Position numbers and translations under genes: made by a program. Source: Seminavis robusta (taxonomy: Eukaryota > Bacillariophyta > Bacillariophyceae > Naviculales > Naviculaceae). From it: a stretch of DNA of 64,000 nucleotides. The DNA is taken from positions 62,001-126,000 of the forward strand of contig CAICTM010000037.1 in the NCBI GenBank assembly GCA_903772945.1. Reading direction: 5' to 3'. Below, piece after piece: positions 12,201 to 23,236 of this stretch. How positions within the stretch are numbered: position 1 is the first letter of the stretch; each line of letters opens with the position of its first letter. Under the pieces are notes generated by a model, which saw only the letters and a program-made list of their open reading frames with translations, did not search any database and had not been told where the DNA came from.

Positions 12201-13889
12201 ATTCGTCATTAACTTGGCGGATAGCCTTGGCCAAAGCCAGTAACCTAACTTTTTGACGCAGTACTGGGTTATTGGTGGTTTCTTCCTGACGAAAATCAAC
12301 TCGAACAGCCCTTTGAAAACAGTGAAGGATGCTTGTAAAGTGAGAGGGTATTTTGTTGGGCCAAATTTGGGCACGATCGCAGGGTTTCGGATGCCTTACC
12401 ATTCTTTCAAGAGATACAAGGATATCAGCTCAAACTGGGAACGATTGATTCTCCACGCACACTGTATGTTCACGGATGATCTCCACAGCAGTTTCTCCCG
12501 CATTCTTTTCTTAGCCCAGCGCTGTATGATGGGAATTCTTGCAAGTTTGTGAGAATCGTAAGTCCAATAGGTCTTGTTCGTTGGAAGGTATTCGTAAGCA
12601 ATGCTCTTGTATTTCCTGGGTGGCACCGTTCCTTCTTTAATTCCAAGGTTCTTCCTTCGATGCGCCAATACGGATCTTGCTACTGTATCTTGAGGAACAT
12701 TCGAGACTGGCTGTTTCAGAGCCCGTCGTCGGAGCTGCGCAGCTCGGAACAGAGACGCCGAAGCAGATGAGACTGATGGCTTCTCGTCGTGCTCCAAAGG
12801 TTTGGCACTGTCCTCAGTCGGTGCGAGCTTGTCTTCATTCGGCGTGACCTTTCTTTTTTCCTCATCCGCTTCGCCCGCCTCGTCCGAGGGGTTTTCTTCC
12901 AAGCTGTCTGCAGAAAGTATCAGATCGGGCGGATGATCACTGGAGATTGATTCCGATGTGGAACTGTCCCCGGATAGCGTTTCTACTCCGTCGTTGATTT
13001 CCTCTACCATGAGACTGACACATTCCACGCGCTGTTGTCGAATAACTTTAATGTGCTTCCTCAGGTGAAATTGAATCAACTTGGATGCGTTGCTTTCACG
13101 TATGCGTTTCTCCAAATCCTCCTCGAGCATCTTGCGTTGCCGTTTGGCACAGCGCATCCTCCATAAGGATTGAATGGTAGCAGCGGAACCCCGGATTTCC
13201 TGAGCGGCTTTAATTGCTACGCGTCTACGTTCCAGTGATTGAATGATAATGGTCAACCCTCGCAATCTGATGTAGAAAAGCCGCTGTGCGATGTTCCTCC
13301 ACCACCACTGAATCACAAAAGCCGTACCGGAGAGGTATCGCACGTGTTTTCTCAGCTTGACCCCCCGAAACACAGATTGTATGATGATCGCCGCCCTTAG
13401 TCTTCGTTTGTTTCGGTTGGCGCTGGGCTTGGTCTGAGGTAGAACGGTAATATTTTTGGTGATGGCCTTGGCCTTTCCCTTTTGATAGAGCCGATCGAAC
13501 ATAGTTACAACTCTGGGACCTTCTTTTTTCTTTTTCTTCTTTTTCTTGGGTGGCAGCTGTTTGGGTTCTGTACTAGTACTACTCACGGGGAGTGCTTCTG
13601 ATGGTGGTGGCATGGAACCAGTTGCTTCTATGGGAGGCGACCCCGGTGGCGGATCCCGCTGCGACGAGAAGGAGTGATTTTGATTCAACGACACACCACC
13701 GATGGCCAGTTTGTTGTTGTTGTTGCCCTTTTGGGAATGCCATTTTCGTTCCAGCTGATTCAGTTTGTCAAAGAGGCGCGTATCTTTCGCGTGTTGTTGA
13801 TGTCGATGGCGGCCCTCGTCTCGGTTCCCTGATGGCAAGACGAGCTCCGCATCGTTAGAGCCATCACCGGCCCTTGTACGACCCCTCAT
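3299..13889 (-). CDS. Giant IQ-motif protein, 3450 aa, four exons
   Basis: The exons on the minus strand are 13889-12400, 12331-10987, 10906-4847 and 4756-3299. Introns are 68, 80, 90 bases with consistent phase (2, 0, 0), and every junction restores an IQ motif. The second intron has a GC-AG boundary (donor CAG/GCAAGT). Residues 1-165 are disordered, with an 8-lysine run at 115-122. IQ motifs start near residue 167 and fill most of the chain at 22-24-residue spacing, probably on the order of a hundred (estimated from spacing, not counted). Acidic/serine linkers interrupt the array in exon 1, around 7150-7560, and around 3900-4200. Internal tandem blocks of 66 and 219 bases show local expansion. 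No CH domain, HEAT repeats or motor domain is seen, so it is not a recognisable ASPM or myosin. It probably forms a long helix decorated with calmodulin/centrin-like proteins; this is inference. Confidence 0.85.
6245..6711 (-). repeat. 66-bp tandem repeat inside the giant IQ gene
   Basis: About seven head-to-tail units of 66 bases (22 codons) encode variants of A-I-x-L-Q-K-F-W-R-M-x-S-A-x-x-S-Y-x-R-L-x-S, one IQ each. Neighbouring units are almost identical, while outer units carry more changes. The boundaries are approximate. Confidence 0.9.
8700..9400 (-). repeat. 219-bp higher-order repeat inside the giant IQ gene
   Basis: Three or so units of 219 bases (73 codons, three IQ motifs) follow one another. 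Each holds a Q-K-T-W-R-C IQ followed by two I-Q-C-W-x-R-C IQs and an E-x-x-A-H-A-K-C linker. The units are cysteine-rich compared with the rest of the array. The outer boundaries are fuzzy. Confidence 0.85.
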
Positions 13890-14494
13890 GCTCTCCCGTT
13901 GAGCTTTGGAGGATCAGCCACGCCTTTTGTTCTGGTCCTTGTGGTCGTTGGTTTGCCCTTGAGAGCTACTCTAGGTGCGTCGATCCCATTGACGCGACGG
14001 TTGTAATGGTCGAGGATGGGTGAAGAATTGTGGAGGGAGAGCAAGGCAACGCAAGGCAAGCCCTAAGTAATCTTCGGAATGAGCGAGATCAGCGAAGAGC
14101 ACGTAAGTACCAACCATTTTGTTCGGGAAACAGGATGGAGCGGCGTGTGGGAACCCCCTTTCCCAGGGAAGATTAACACCTGATCCCCACAGGTTCAATT
14201 CAACCTGCTCTTCTGGCTTCTGAGAAAACCCGTTCTTCAACGTCATTCTAACCGCTCTGTGCATGTGACTCTTGCAAAAGGCGGAAAAAAGAAGGCGCAA
14301 AGCAAACAGACATTCACCATCATCGACGACAACGAGACCACCCTCCCATGGCCTCCTGGTTGGTAGCCGTAACAGGGAGCTGACACAGTGCCTGGCAATT
14401 ACAGTAATACTATACGACAACCAACAATAAGTACTGATATAGGTGTGGTTACCGGTAGGTGGGAAGGAAGAAAAGGAAGAAGTCTGAATTGAGG
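13890..14494. other. Divergent spacer (head-to-head promoters)
   Basis: This region separates the giant IQ gene start (minus) from the membrane protein start (plus), so it should hold both promoters. A TACCGGTA palindrome lies just upstream of the plus-strand gene near 14450. No further element is recognised. Confidence 0.5.
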
Positions 14495-16090
14495 ATGGAG
14501 TACAACAATTCCAAGTCTTCTCGTTCCTCCAAGACGGGCAGTCTCAGTGGGAAGAGCAAAGGGATGTTTACATCTTACTTCCGCAACAAGCAACGCCGGG
14601 ATGCCGATAAGAAGGAAGAACGACGACAACTAGCCGAAGAAAAGCTGAGAGTCATGTTGGCTCCGGTTCAATTCAGTGAGGAGGAAGAAGAGCGATTGCG
14701 AGAACTCAAACGGTACAAACGATGGAAGAAGCTCCAACAAGAACAAGAAGAACGCCAACGCGAGCTCAAATCCAAAGCTATGCCATCGATCCCAGAAACT
14801 CAAATAGTGACTCCAGTGTTACTGGATGATGAAATTCTTGTTCGAAGACCATTGCCAAGACGAAGACGCCACAGTAAAAGCAGACGACCAATGGTCGCCA
14901 CACAACGACTGGTCCAACAAACCATGAAAGCACTTCATCAACATACGTGGGAACAAAGAGTGGCAGTGGTCACATCACTGATGGCACTGCTATTCATCAG
15001 CCTACACGCCGATATACTGGGACCCAGAGTCTTGCCCCAACAACTCTTTCTCGACAACAGTCAAGTGCCTTGGTACATAATTGTACTCAAAGACTGGGGC
15101 ACGTTTTGTCACATCAGTACCTGCTCACTGATCCATTTCGCACTCTGCGATATTTCACTCATTTACGCCTTTGAGTCCATGGAGGTGGGGAACAAGACGG
15201 GTCCCAAAGTCAAGGAATTCTACCGAGAAAAGGTACATGTTGTGGTTGCGGCACTCTCTGGAGGAATTGTGGCACTCAGCATCTGCAAGGCGCTCCTGGA
15301 GGCATGGTTCCGCATGTTGGGAGAATTGCTCGAAACTGCCATTAGTTTGGTGGGTCACGGAAAAGGAGCTTGCACTTCCCTCTATCATAACATTGGATAT
15401 GCTCCACAACATATTCTCAATGGTCTCGCCAAGTTGGGACACATTGCCATGCGGCCGTCCGAATGGATCTCCTCTGTCTGTGCTGGACTCGCACGCTTAT
15501 TCACGGGGCTCTGTATTTGGATACTAGCTGTAGTGATCCCCTTTGACTCCGATGAACGACCCTTGGTGACGCGCATGATGGCACGATCCCACGAGGATCC
15601 CAAACAACAACAGCAAGAGCAAACATCGGGGGTTCTGCAGGAACACCAGGACAACAACCAGACTTTGGGGGAGACAATTGCTGCATTGAATGCGACACTG
15701 ATCAACGTTACACTCGACGACAACAATGTGACTCTGGGCAACATTCCAAAGGCAGAAGAGGTTATTTACTGGCGAAACGATGCATTTGAGACGTGTCGGT
15801 ATCTGCTCTCGCATTCTGCCTTTTTCCTAGTGTCACTGCTGGTCGTCATGCATTATTACACCCGAGGCTATCGACACAAGTCCAAAAAGTCAGCCTTACC
15901 CGAAACGGTGGGCAACGATGAGGCCGCCTTTCTAGAGGATCACAGCTCCATTGGGACAACACCGTCGTTGGCTCGTGATGAAACCGAACTACAGGCAAAC
16001 TTGTCGTCGGACACGTCCATGGAAACATTGTCCACCATTGCCGCAACCAGACCAACCTCCATCACAATCACAATTGCAGCGGATTACTAG
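14495..16090 (+). CDS. Orphan multi-pass membrane protein, 531 aa
   Basis: The first ATG in frame is at 14495; the upstream open codons lack an ATG. Residues 1-150 are basic and rich in K/R/E (a likely cytosolic coiled region). About five hydrophobic segments follow: after W-E-Q-R-V-A-V-V, around W-Y-I-I-V-L-K-D-W, V-V-V-A-A-L-S-G-G, L-C-I-W-I-L-A-V-V and S-A-F-F-L-V-S-L-L. A loop with three N-glycosylation sequons (NAT, NVT, NVT) precedes the last segment and is probably lumenal. The C-terminus is serine/threonine-rich. I do not recognise a family. It is a single exon and its 3' end faces the GHKL gene. Confidence 0.75.
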   Translation: MEYNNSKSSRSSKTGSLSGKSKGMFTSYFRNKQRRDADKKEERRQLAEEKLRVMLAPVQFSEEEEERLRELKRYKRWKKLQQEQEERQRELKSKAMPSIPETQIVTPVLLDDEILVRRPLPRRRRHSKSRRPMVATQRLVQQTMKALHQHTWEQRVAVVTSLMALLFISLHADILGPRVLPQQLFLDNSQVPWYIIVLKDWGTFCHISTCSLIHFALCDISLIYAFESMEVGNKTGPKVKEFYREKVHVVVAALSGGIVALSICKALLEAWFRMLGELLETAISLVGHGKGACTSLYHNIGYAPQHILNGLAKLGHIAMRPSEWISSVCAGLARLFTGLCIWILAVVIPFDSDERPLVTRMMARSHEDPKQQQQEQTSGVLQEHQDNNQTLGETIAALNATLINVTLDDNNVTLGNIPKAEEVIYWRNDAFETCRYLLSHSAFFLVSLLVVMHYYTRGYRHKSKKSALPETVGNDEAAFLEDHSSIGTTPSLARDETELQANLSSDTSMETLSTIAATRPTSITITIAADY

Positions 16091-16502
16091 CGAAAGCAAA
16101 GGCAGGGATTTACGCAAGAGGACTTTCTGGGTGGGATTAGTTTGTTCGATGGGAAAGAGCAGTCAGAAAGTTCGTTGCGCAATCTGATGAAACGAAGCGG
16201 CTGTTGAAGGATGAGAATTTTTCTGATCGTGAAAGTGCCTTCGGGCACTTGGAACATAGCCAGCCAGTCACAGGCGGGTCGGAAATTCATTGGTTCCTAG
16301 TGATTCAAGTGATTCAAGTGATTCAAACAGATTGATGTTTCCGGTTCAACATGGCTTGTGTATGAGTCCATTGCATAGAGTAGGCAAAGAATCCAACACG
16401 ATGGTTGTAGGTTGTCAGTACATCACATGCCTTTTATTACAAGTGACACCATCACTCGGTCTATAGTTGCAAAAACATTGTCTCTAGTAGCTTTCTATCT
16501 GC
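16091..16502. other. Convergent spacer
   Basis: These 412 bases separate the stops of the membrane protein and the GHKL protein. A short AGTGATTCA tandem (three units) sits at about 16298-16325. No coding signal is seen. Confidence 0.5.
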
Positions 16503-19500
16503 TTAGAAATTTCTAGGGAGTGTTGTCATGAGAGCACAAAATTTCGGGAGATACTTTGAAACGTAACTCTCAGTGTAGAACCCATGCTCCTTGTTGTGTC
16601 CCGAGACCAAATTGTGCGACAGTTCATGGGCGAAGACGACAAACCAATAACTGGAGAGAAACACGATTTGTGAGCGGTATCTGCCATCGTGATGGCATCA
16701 CAATGGGCTGCACACAGTTTCCGGCACTTACCTGTAGCAATCATAGCTCTCGTACTTGTTTTGCAGGTAATGAAGAGCGTGAAAGAAGCGTAAATTGAAG
16801 TGGAGAGACCGATTGGCGTTGAATGCGATGGTGCCTCCTCTAGGATCATGAAATATGGCCACTGCTTTGGGATCAATTTCATACACACTGGCTAGTCTCT
16901 TGAGCACCAACGCGAACTTCTCAATAGCATCTTCATTGCTCCGCAGGAACGAATCAGATTCGGGGGAGTTGCGGGCAGAAAAGACGCAAACTCCATTGTG
17001 TGTCTTGCCATCTCCGCGAGGGCCTGGGAAAGCTTTGAGCGACTGGCCCGGGATGATTTCACAAGTACTACCGCGGTCAAGTTCCGCGGGAACGCTGAGA
17101 GGAAGAGCAAAACAAAGTGAGATACTCAGGAAAAATTGTGGGGGATTGGACCACATGAAATTTGAGCGTACCTTGTCATCACAGTATCCACACTCTCAAC
17201 TCCTTTCGTGTTGACTGGGGCTGAAGCTGCAGCTGCGTTCTCTAGCATACTTTCCATATTAGAATGAGCGCTGGCATCGTGCTCAGGGGACACAGGGCCA
17301 GCGTCAGTGTTGGCGGACTGGGTCCCTGTGGACGGGCCCATTTGCTGGTGTTGGTTTTGCATGCCGCCTACTGCGGAAGCCGCCGCCGCCGTCGGGGCAA
17401 CGCTTCCTCCGCCTCCACCCCGGAAACTGCCAAAAGCACGCCCAAGGCTATTCTTTAGCCCCCCTGCCTTGCCTTTCTTGGCTGGTTTCTCGGGGTCGGG
17501 AACCAATGCTTCTTGTTCAGAAGTCCGAGCTGGTTGGGGTGCTCTTGCTGCTGGTGGCGGTGGAGCAGCGTTTTTGCGTCGAGGGTAGTTGCCTGTAGAC
17601 ATTTGTTCCGCGAGTCGCCGTACGTCATCTAGATTAGGTTTGGATCCCATTTTCTCCTTGAGAAATTTCTCGTCTGCATCTGGGAACATTTGCTGGACCA
17701 TCGTCATGATCTCGTCGGGAGCGAGCACCTCGTCCGTGTCCGCGGACTGGTTGCTGCTCGAATCTTGTGACCCCTTCGAATTCGATGTGCCATTGCTTGC
17801 GGTACCTCCAGAATTCGCAGCAGCAGTCGACGAGCCAGGTTGCACCGAATGAGCACCCACCGTCTTTTTGGCTTCGTTATTTGGTTTGCTTTGTTGCGGC
17901 GGAGGGGTGGGTTCCGGCTTTTTGGGCTCTTGGGGTGGTAGCTTAGGCTTCAACACTCGATCCACGGGGAACCCGCGAGCTCGTAGTTGTTCCAGTGGGG
18001 CCTCCAGAAGGGATGCAATGAAGAATGCGTCCTCAAGCTGACACCGTTCTAGGATCAAGTCACCAATGCTCTGACCGACGTCAAAGAAGTCAAGATCTTT
18101 GGTTACATAGAGCGCATTTTTTCGTTTGTCGAGTTGGCGGGAGCAACAAGTTGTTCTCTGTCGACGTTCCGCTCTGCCAAGAGTAAAAACAGCTAGCAAT
18201 CCGTCAGCCTCGAACAGTGACAGTTTCTCATTGTCGAGTTTCTCGTGGGCATTTGGAACCAAAGCCCTGGACGTGACGTGGGGAGAAACAAGGAGAGGCG
18301 TGCGTTCATTGATCCTCTCCTGTAGGGCTTTGACGAGAGAAGTGTTTCTCACGGCACGACCAACAATCTCGAAGCGTTTTTCCACAACCTTTGAGATGTA
18401 GCTAGATCCGATGAGAATATAGAAATCCTCCAAATCAGATTCATGTGGGGCTCGATTGCCTGTCAGTTGATGGTGAAGAATACGTGAGGATAGCAGGAAT
18501 CATCGGAATGCATAGGACTGTAGCTGTCTTTGTATGTACTTACCAGGAAACATTCTTCCAAAGAATGAATTGTCAATTATGAAAATATCTTCGGCTTTTG
18601 CCAGTTTGAAGCTTGGCTTTTCTTTGGAGTCGTCAGGATTGTCATTTAAGCTCGTGTAGGCGAGAAGAAATGGAGCCGACCTGATCTGTGGACTGACACG
18701 AGTAAACGGCGGATTTGCGGCGAGGCGACGCAGAAGCAAGCGGTACTTCTTCTCTCCAAGCGTGTCGAGAATGTCCTGCGGCGATCGCAGCAGCAACAGA
18801 AAGAGATCTCGAGCAGATGCCTCACTTTTCACTCCAACCGCAGAGAGAAAGCTACTGTATTCGACCGCCTTGAAAAGAAGCTCCGTCAAAGAGTCACTTT
18901 CGCCATTTGAGCTCCGGAAGAATACCTGGTCTGGGCGATACCACTCCACGATGCCTTCTTCGTCAGCAATGGGAATGAAGCTGACTTTTCGAAGGGAAAC
19001 CAGAGATGTCTTGTCGAAGTCGGCAGTCTGGTTGGAAAGGAATTGAAAGATGAGGGAGAATGTCTTCAAGATTCTATCAGACAATTCCTTCTTGTTTTTG
19101 CTTTCTACTGAAGCTGACATCTTCTTGGCAAGTTGGACCAGAACGAGCAGCTGATCCAACAATTTGTCAGGCTTGGGTGATCGCGGGCACTGAAAGATTG
19201 TTGCATAAACATCGCTGGAGGCAAGCTTCGGGTCTACGACTGGGTAGCACATGATGCCACAGCTGACATCCGCGTAACACTCGACTGGGCTGCAGAGTTC
19301 GGATCGTTCCGCATCCGGCTGTAAGAAGCTCAGTCGGATGCACGGCATGATCTTAAACTTTGCTCTCCGTGCCCCGGAGAGTCTGTTATAATCTTGCTGA
19401 TACACTCCGTGGGGTCCCATGCGTTTGCTGAGATAGTCGAGGCATTTGATCCGAGTCTCGTCATCCTTTACTCGTTCAGAAGTGTAATGAAGCACAGTTT

Positions 19501-22500
19501 CCAGCGAGGGACGAACGTGGCAGCCGAGTGCTTTCAGAAATTTTCCATTGGGAGACGAGGCCGCAAGGCTGTCTTCTGATGGCCACTGGAGGAGTCTGCA
19601 GAATGGAAAGAGTCGAAGATCAGGGTCTACGAGATGAAAAAGAAATGACATGGTTAGACAGGAAACAAAACCATAGACGTCTACGATCCATGTATTGTGA
19701 CAAGCATACCCGGAAGAAACAGCTCCGAGGGAGCAAAGGTTCTACTTTCATCGTTCTCAGCGGGCAAATACTGAGTCTGCCGTAACATGTTAACATCCTT
19801 GTTTGTCAATGAGGCAGACCTAAGGTATTCCACGAGAGGTTTTGGATCCTTCGACCACTTGAGCGTGTCACTGAAGGCAACAAGGAGGAATGAGCACCCG
19901 CATGAGAGACGGAACCACCCGAACGATTGCACAAGGAGGTGTAGGCACTTACAGATTCTCAAAGAGAAACTCTATGGCTATGCTCTTTCGCACACCGAGT
20001 TCAAGCAAGAATTCATCCGTGATCCCTGCACTGTTCAAAGCTTTCGAGACCTTGTGGAACGATCCCATTCCATCAAAGGCCTTCAACTCTGCTGAATACA
20101 AGTAGAGATCTAGAGACAACAAACGCACGCACGCAGGACACATGAGATGATCCGAGCACCTATTGTACCAACGAAAGTCTGGCCTGACTTACTGCCTGGA
20201 AAGTCCGCTGCAAATTGGGTCGGCTCATTACTGTCAAAGGGGATGCATCTCTTGTCCGAGAGAAGGTTCTTGCAGAATCCGCCAAACACTTGTCGGCCGT
20301 TCCCGTATCTTCGGTGATACTCCTTGTTAAAGATAGTCAACACCGTCAAGCGCAGTTTGTCGTCTTCGGGTTGTCCCTTGTTGAGACATGGGTGCGCGCT
20401 CATAAAGTCCATCCAGATTTCCACAGGGACCGGTGAGAACCAATCCTGCAAGGCATCATCTGTGATTGTTCTCATGCCAATGTCATCACGAAGTGCATTT
20501 GGCAGTGCGGAAGGTGGCATAGGCAATGCTGGGTCGGACAGTGGGCCTTCCTTTTCGACGTAGAACAGCAGGTCCCGAAGAAATTTCATTTCTCTGCTTT
20601 GACTGTCAGCTTTGCCGCTTTCGGTATAGAACACAATAGAATCCTTCACCGACTCGCCCCTGGACCGAGTACCATGTGGATCAATATGACTGTATCTGGT
20701 CCACCAATTGAGAAAGAAGACGAGCTTGGGCTGCTCCAAAACGTCATCGGCAATTGCGATGGCGACGTCCTCCAATGTGATTTTCCGACACCGAGCAATA
20801 ACATCATGGTACTGTTCGCAATTCATGTACACCACCTTTCGGATGACATTGTTCTGCACAAAGCTCTCCATGCCCTGATTAGGCAGCCGTGCCTGATCCC
20901 CGCGAACCACCCCAGAACGCGTCAGCACTGGAGGCGCCATGTTGGGCATACACCTCGAAAAGCCATTGGCAAGATTCATTCCCACCAAGGGGTCAGGAGT
21001 TGATTGTTCTGGGCAGAAACTCTGCATGAGAAGAATTGCTTGGCGTTCCTCGGCACAAAGTGGGCGTGGGTCTTGTGGATTGAGATATGCCGAGCCATCA
21101 TCCAAGATTTCGGCGGCTGTGGTGACTACCGACACAATTTGTTTGGTTATACCCTTGGCCATGAACTTGGCAAATCCAAAAAGACCGCCACTCGTAGTAG
21201 ATGCCGCATCATCACTTTCTGTTTGGTCAATGTCATCTTGTTCTACTTTCTTTGCAATGCTGGAAGCTTTTGCGTCTGCCGCTGCCTTGAACTGATTAGC
21301 AGCGATCTCTTTATCCGTCTTTTCTCGAGCCGGTGCGCTTTCTTTCCATTCCACTTCGAGCAAACTCATGGCGTGTTCTAGGGACAATCTCATGAGGATT
21401 CCACTAAACTCTAGCAACTCGGAATTGAAAGTACGCAGTGTGGGGTCCTGAAGATCAATGGCCTCACGTTCTACAGTTGGAACAAACGGAGCTGCCAAGT
21501 GCGCTGCCAGTCCCGTTGTTTGTGATGTTCGAAATCCTATGAAACGAAGAATGAGACGAGTTTTTAGCATTTGCAGTCTGATTGTAACGACGCGATGCAA
21601 TGGGTTTGCTTGTGTACCGGTAACCTTACCAATAAAGATTCGTCCCTTTCCCATTTGTGGAGAGAAGCTCTCCGTGACTTTGTCAGCCTTGTTCTTTTGT
21701 TTTTTGGTATCATCATGTTGTTGTCCTCCAGCATTGAGAAAGATTTCCACATTCACTTCCTTTGGCGGTTTCTTTTTGGTGACTCGTTCCATCCTGCAGG
21801 GCACAAGTGGGTGAGTGTGGCTTGATACCATGCAATGACAACAAGCCAAACATTGCTACAGCATGACCATTCTTACCTCGTCGCCATTTGACTTCCAATC
21901 CTGGTTTTGGCAACGGCAGATACATAGCGAGCCTGAATACTGGAAGCGTCTCCATCGAGCAAGACATCAAACTGAAAAATGGATTCATTGATGGACTTGT
22001 TATTGTTGTTGAGATAGAATGTTCCTTGCGAGGAAGCGGTGACAGCTCCGTCATTGCTAAACCACGAAGACGATTGTGGTGGAGTGATGAGTGTGGGTTC
22101 CTTGATTTGTGTCTTTTGAATAAAGATTCGTTCATTGCCATCGACAAAGACTCGTATATTGCGCAGACAGCGTGTAAAAGTGAGCGATGCACAGAGGAAC
22201 TGTCCAAACTCCACCATGCTCGGCAAGGCATAGGGATCTCTGCTGGGCAACAAAAAGGTGGTCCATGGCCTGCCACCTGGCCCCATTTCGGTAGAATTTT
22301 CCACGTTGGTGGCTGTTTTGGTCCATAGGGCATCGCCTCTCCACATGAACGCCAGTGCCTGATCTCCTGACATGACCAGTGGCTCTTCACAAATTGAAAA
22401 CATGGTATAGGCACCCACGCCAAAGGCTCCTACTTTGGACACATCTGGGTTTCCTTCGGCAATTTTCTTGAGTCGAGCCCAATCTTGATCTCGAAAGGGC

Positions 22501-22870
22501 CAGCTGTGGAAACAAAAACAAACACAAAAAAACGAGATTGATGTGTGAGATATACTGCACTATACCGTATTGCACAGATGATGACGAGTGACGGAATCCG
22601 ATCATATCGAATCAACTCTTACCCATTGTTTCGGTACATGACCTGAGTGACGGTCTGATTCATATCGCCATTGGTGGTAAAGTGAACTTCGGCATTGGTG
22701 GCGTCGGCATCGTTGGAATTCTGCAATAGCTCACGATAGACGGCTCCAGCCGATGCATACCGTGCCAAAATCTTGTCAATCAATGCCCGTTGGTTCACTT
22801 CGACACGAGAATCAGCGCCAGATTCGTTCACTTCTGCTCGGACGGCAGAGTACAGCGAATCCGCCGACAT
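16503..22870 (-). CDS. GHKL-ATPase (DUF3684/sacsin-like) protein with CUE-like segment and C-terminal HExxH, 1891 aa
   Basis: Nine exons (minus): 22870-22623, 22503-21877, 21793-20193, 20109-19953, 19870-19710, 19626-18544, 18459-17172, 17094-16732, 16650-16503. Introns are 77-119 bases, all GT-AG, with phase kept throughout. The N-terminus is an Hsp90-type ATP-binding fold: N-box with E47, N51 and D54 (E-L-L-Q-N-S-N-D-A), and a glycine lid V-G-A-F-G-V-G-A-Y at 107-115. The DxGxG motif is altered to N-N-G at 81-83. The text after N-N-G (W-P-F-R...L-K-K-I-A-E-G-N-P) is typical of the fungal DUF3684 family. Sacsin-like alpha/beta blocks follow. In exon 7 a proline-rich linker precedes a CUE-like stretch (M-F-P-D-A-D...L), then more low complexity. 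The last exon carries H1851-E-L-S-H1855 with H1861 and H1865, a zinc-site-like pattern. It is probably a chaperone or quality-control factor; the protease role is inference. Confidence 0.88.
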
Positions 22871-23236
22871 CTTGTTGTTGTTGTGTTGTTCTTGACTTTT
22901 GGTCGGCTGGTTCGTCTCTTTTTATGGGGCTGATGGAGGAACTAGTCTCTGTTGTTATATTGTTTTGTGGAACCTTTCCCGTGGCGAAAACATTGGATGC
23001 AGCCGTTGCTTTTGTCGTGAGTCATGACTGGAGGGACTCGCGACTCCCAACGATCAACGAAGAAGGATCTTTTGAGATTTAAGGATGGTGTACCGGTTGA
23101 GATTTAAGGCTCCTTCGACCATTTTGCCTCCACTCATTTTTCCTTGGATGTTGCAACATCTTGACTTTTGCGGACTTTGGATCGAAGGCAGTGTGAAGAT
23201 CAAGCATATCAAGTCAAGCCGAGAAGAAAAGGGACC
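22871..23236. other. Divergent spacer (head-to-head promoters)
   Basis: These 366 bases lie between the ATG of the GHKL gene (minus) and the ATG of UTP25 (plus). They contain a nearly exact direct repeat of GGTTGAGATTTAAGG-like text around 23073-23108. Both promoters should be here; no named element is recognised. Confidence 0.5.

Noticed and set aside
3299-13889. Idea that the four open stretches are separate genes or a frameshifted pseudogene
   Set aside because: Splice signals of 68-90-base introns join them with exact phase and rebuild IQ motifs at each junction.
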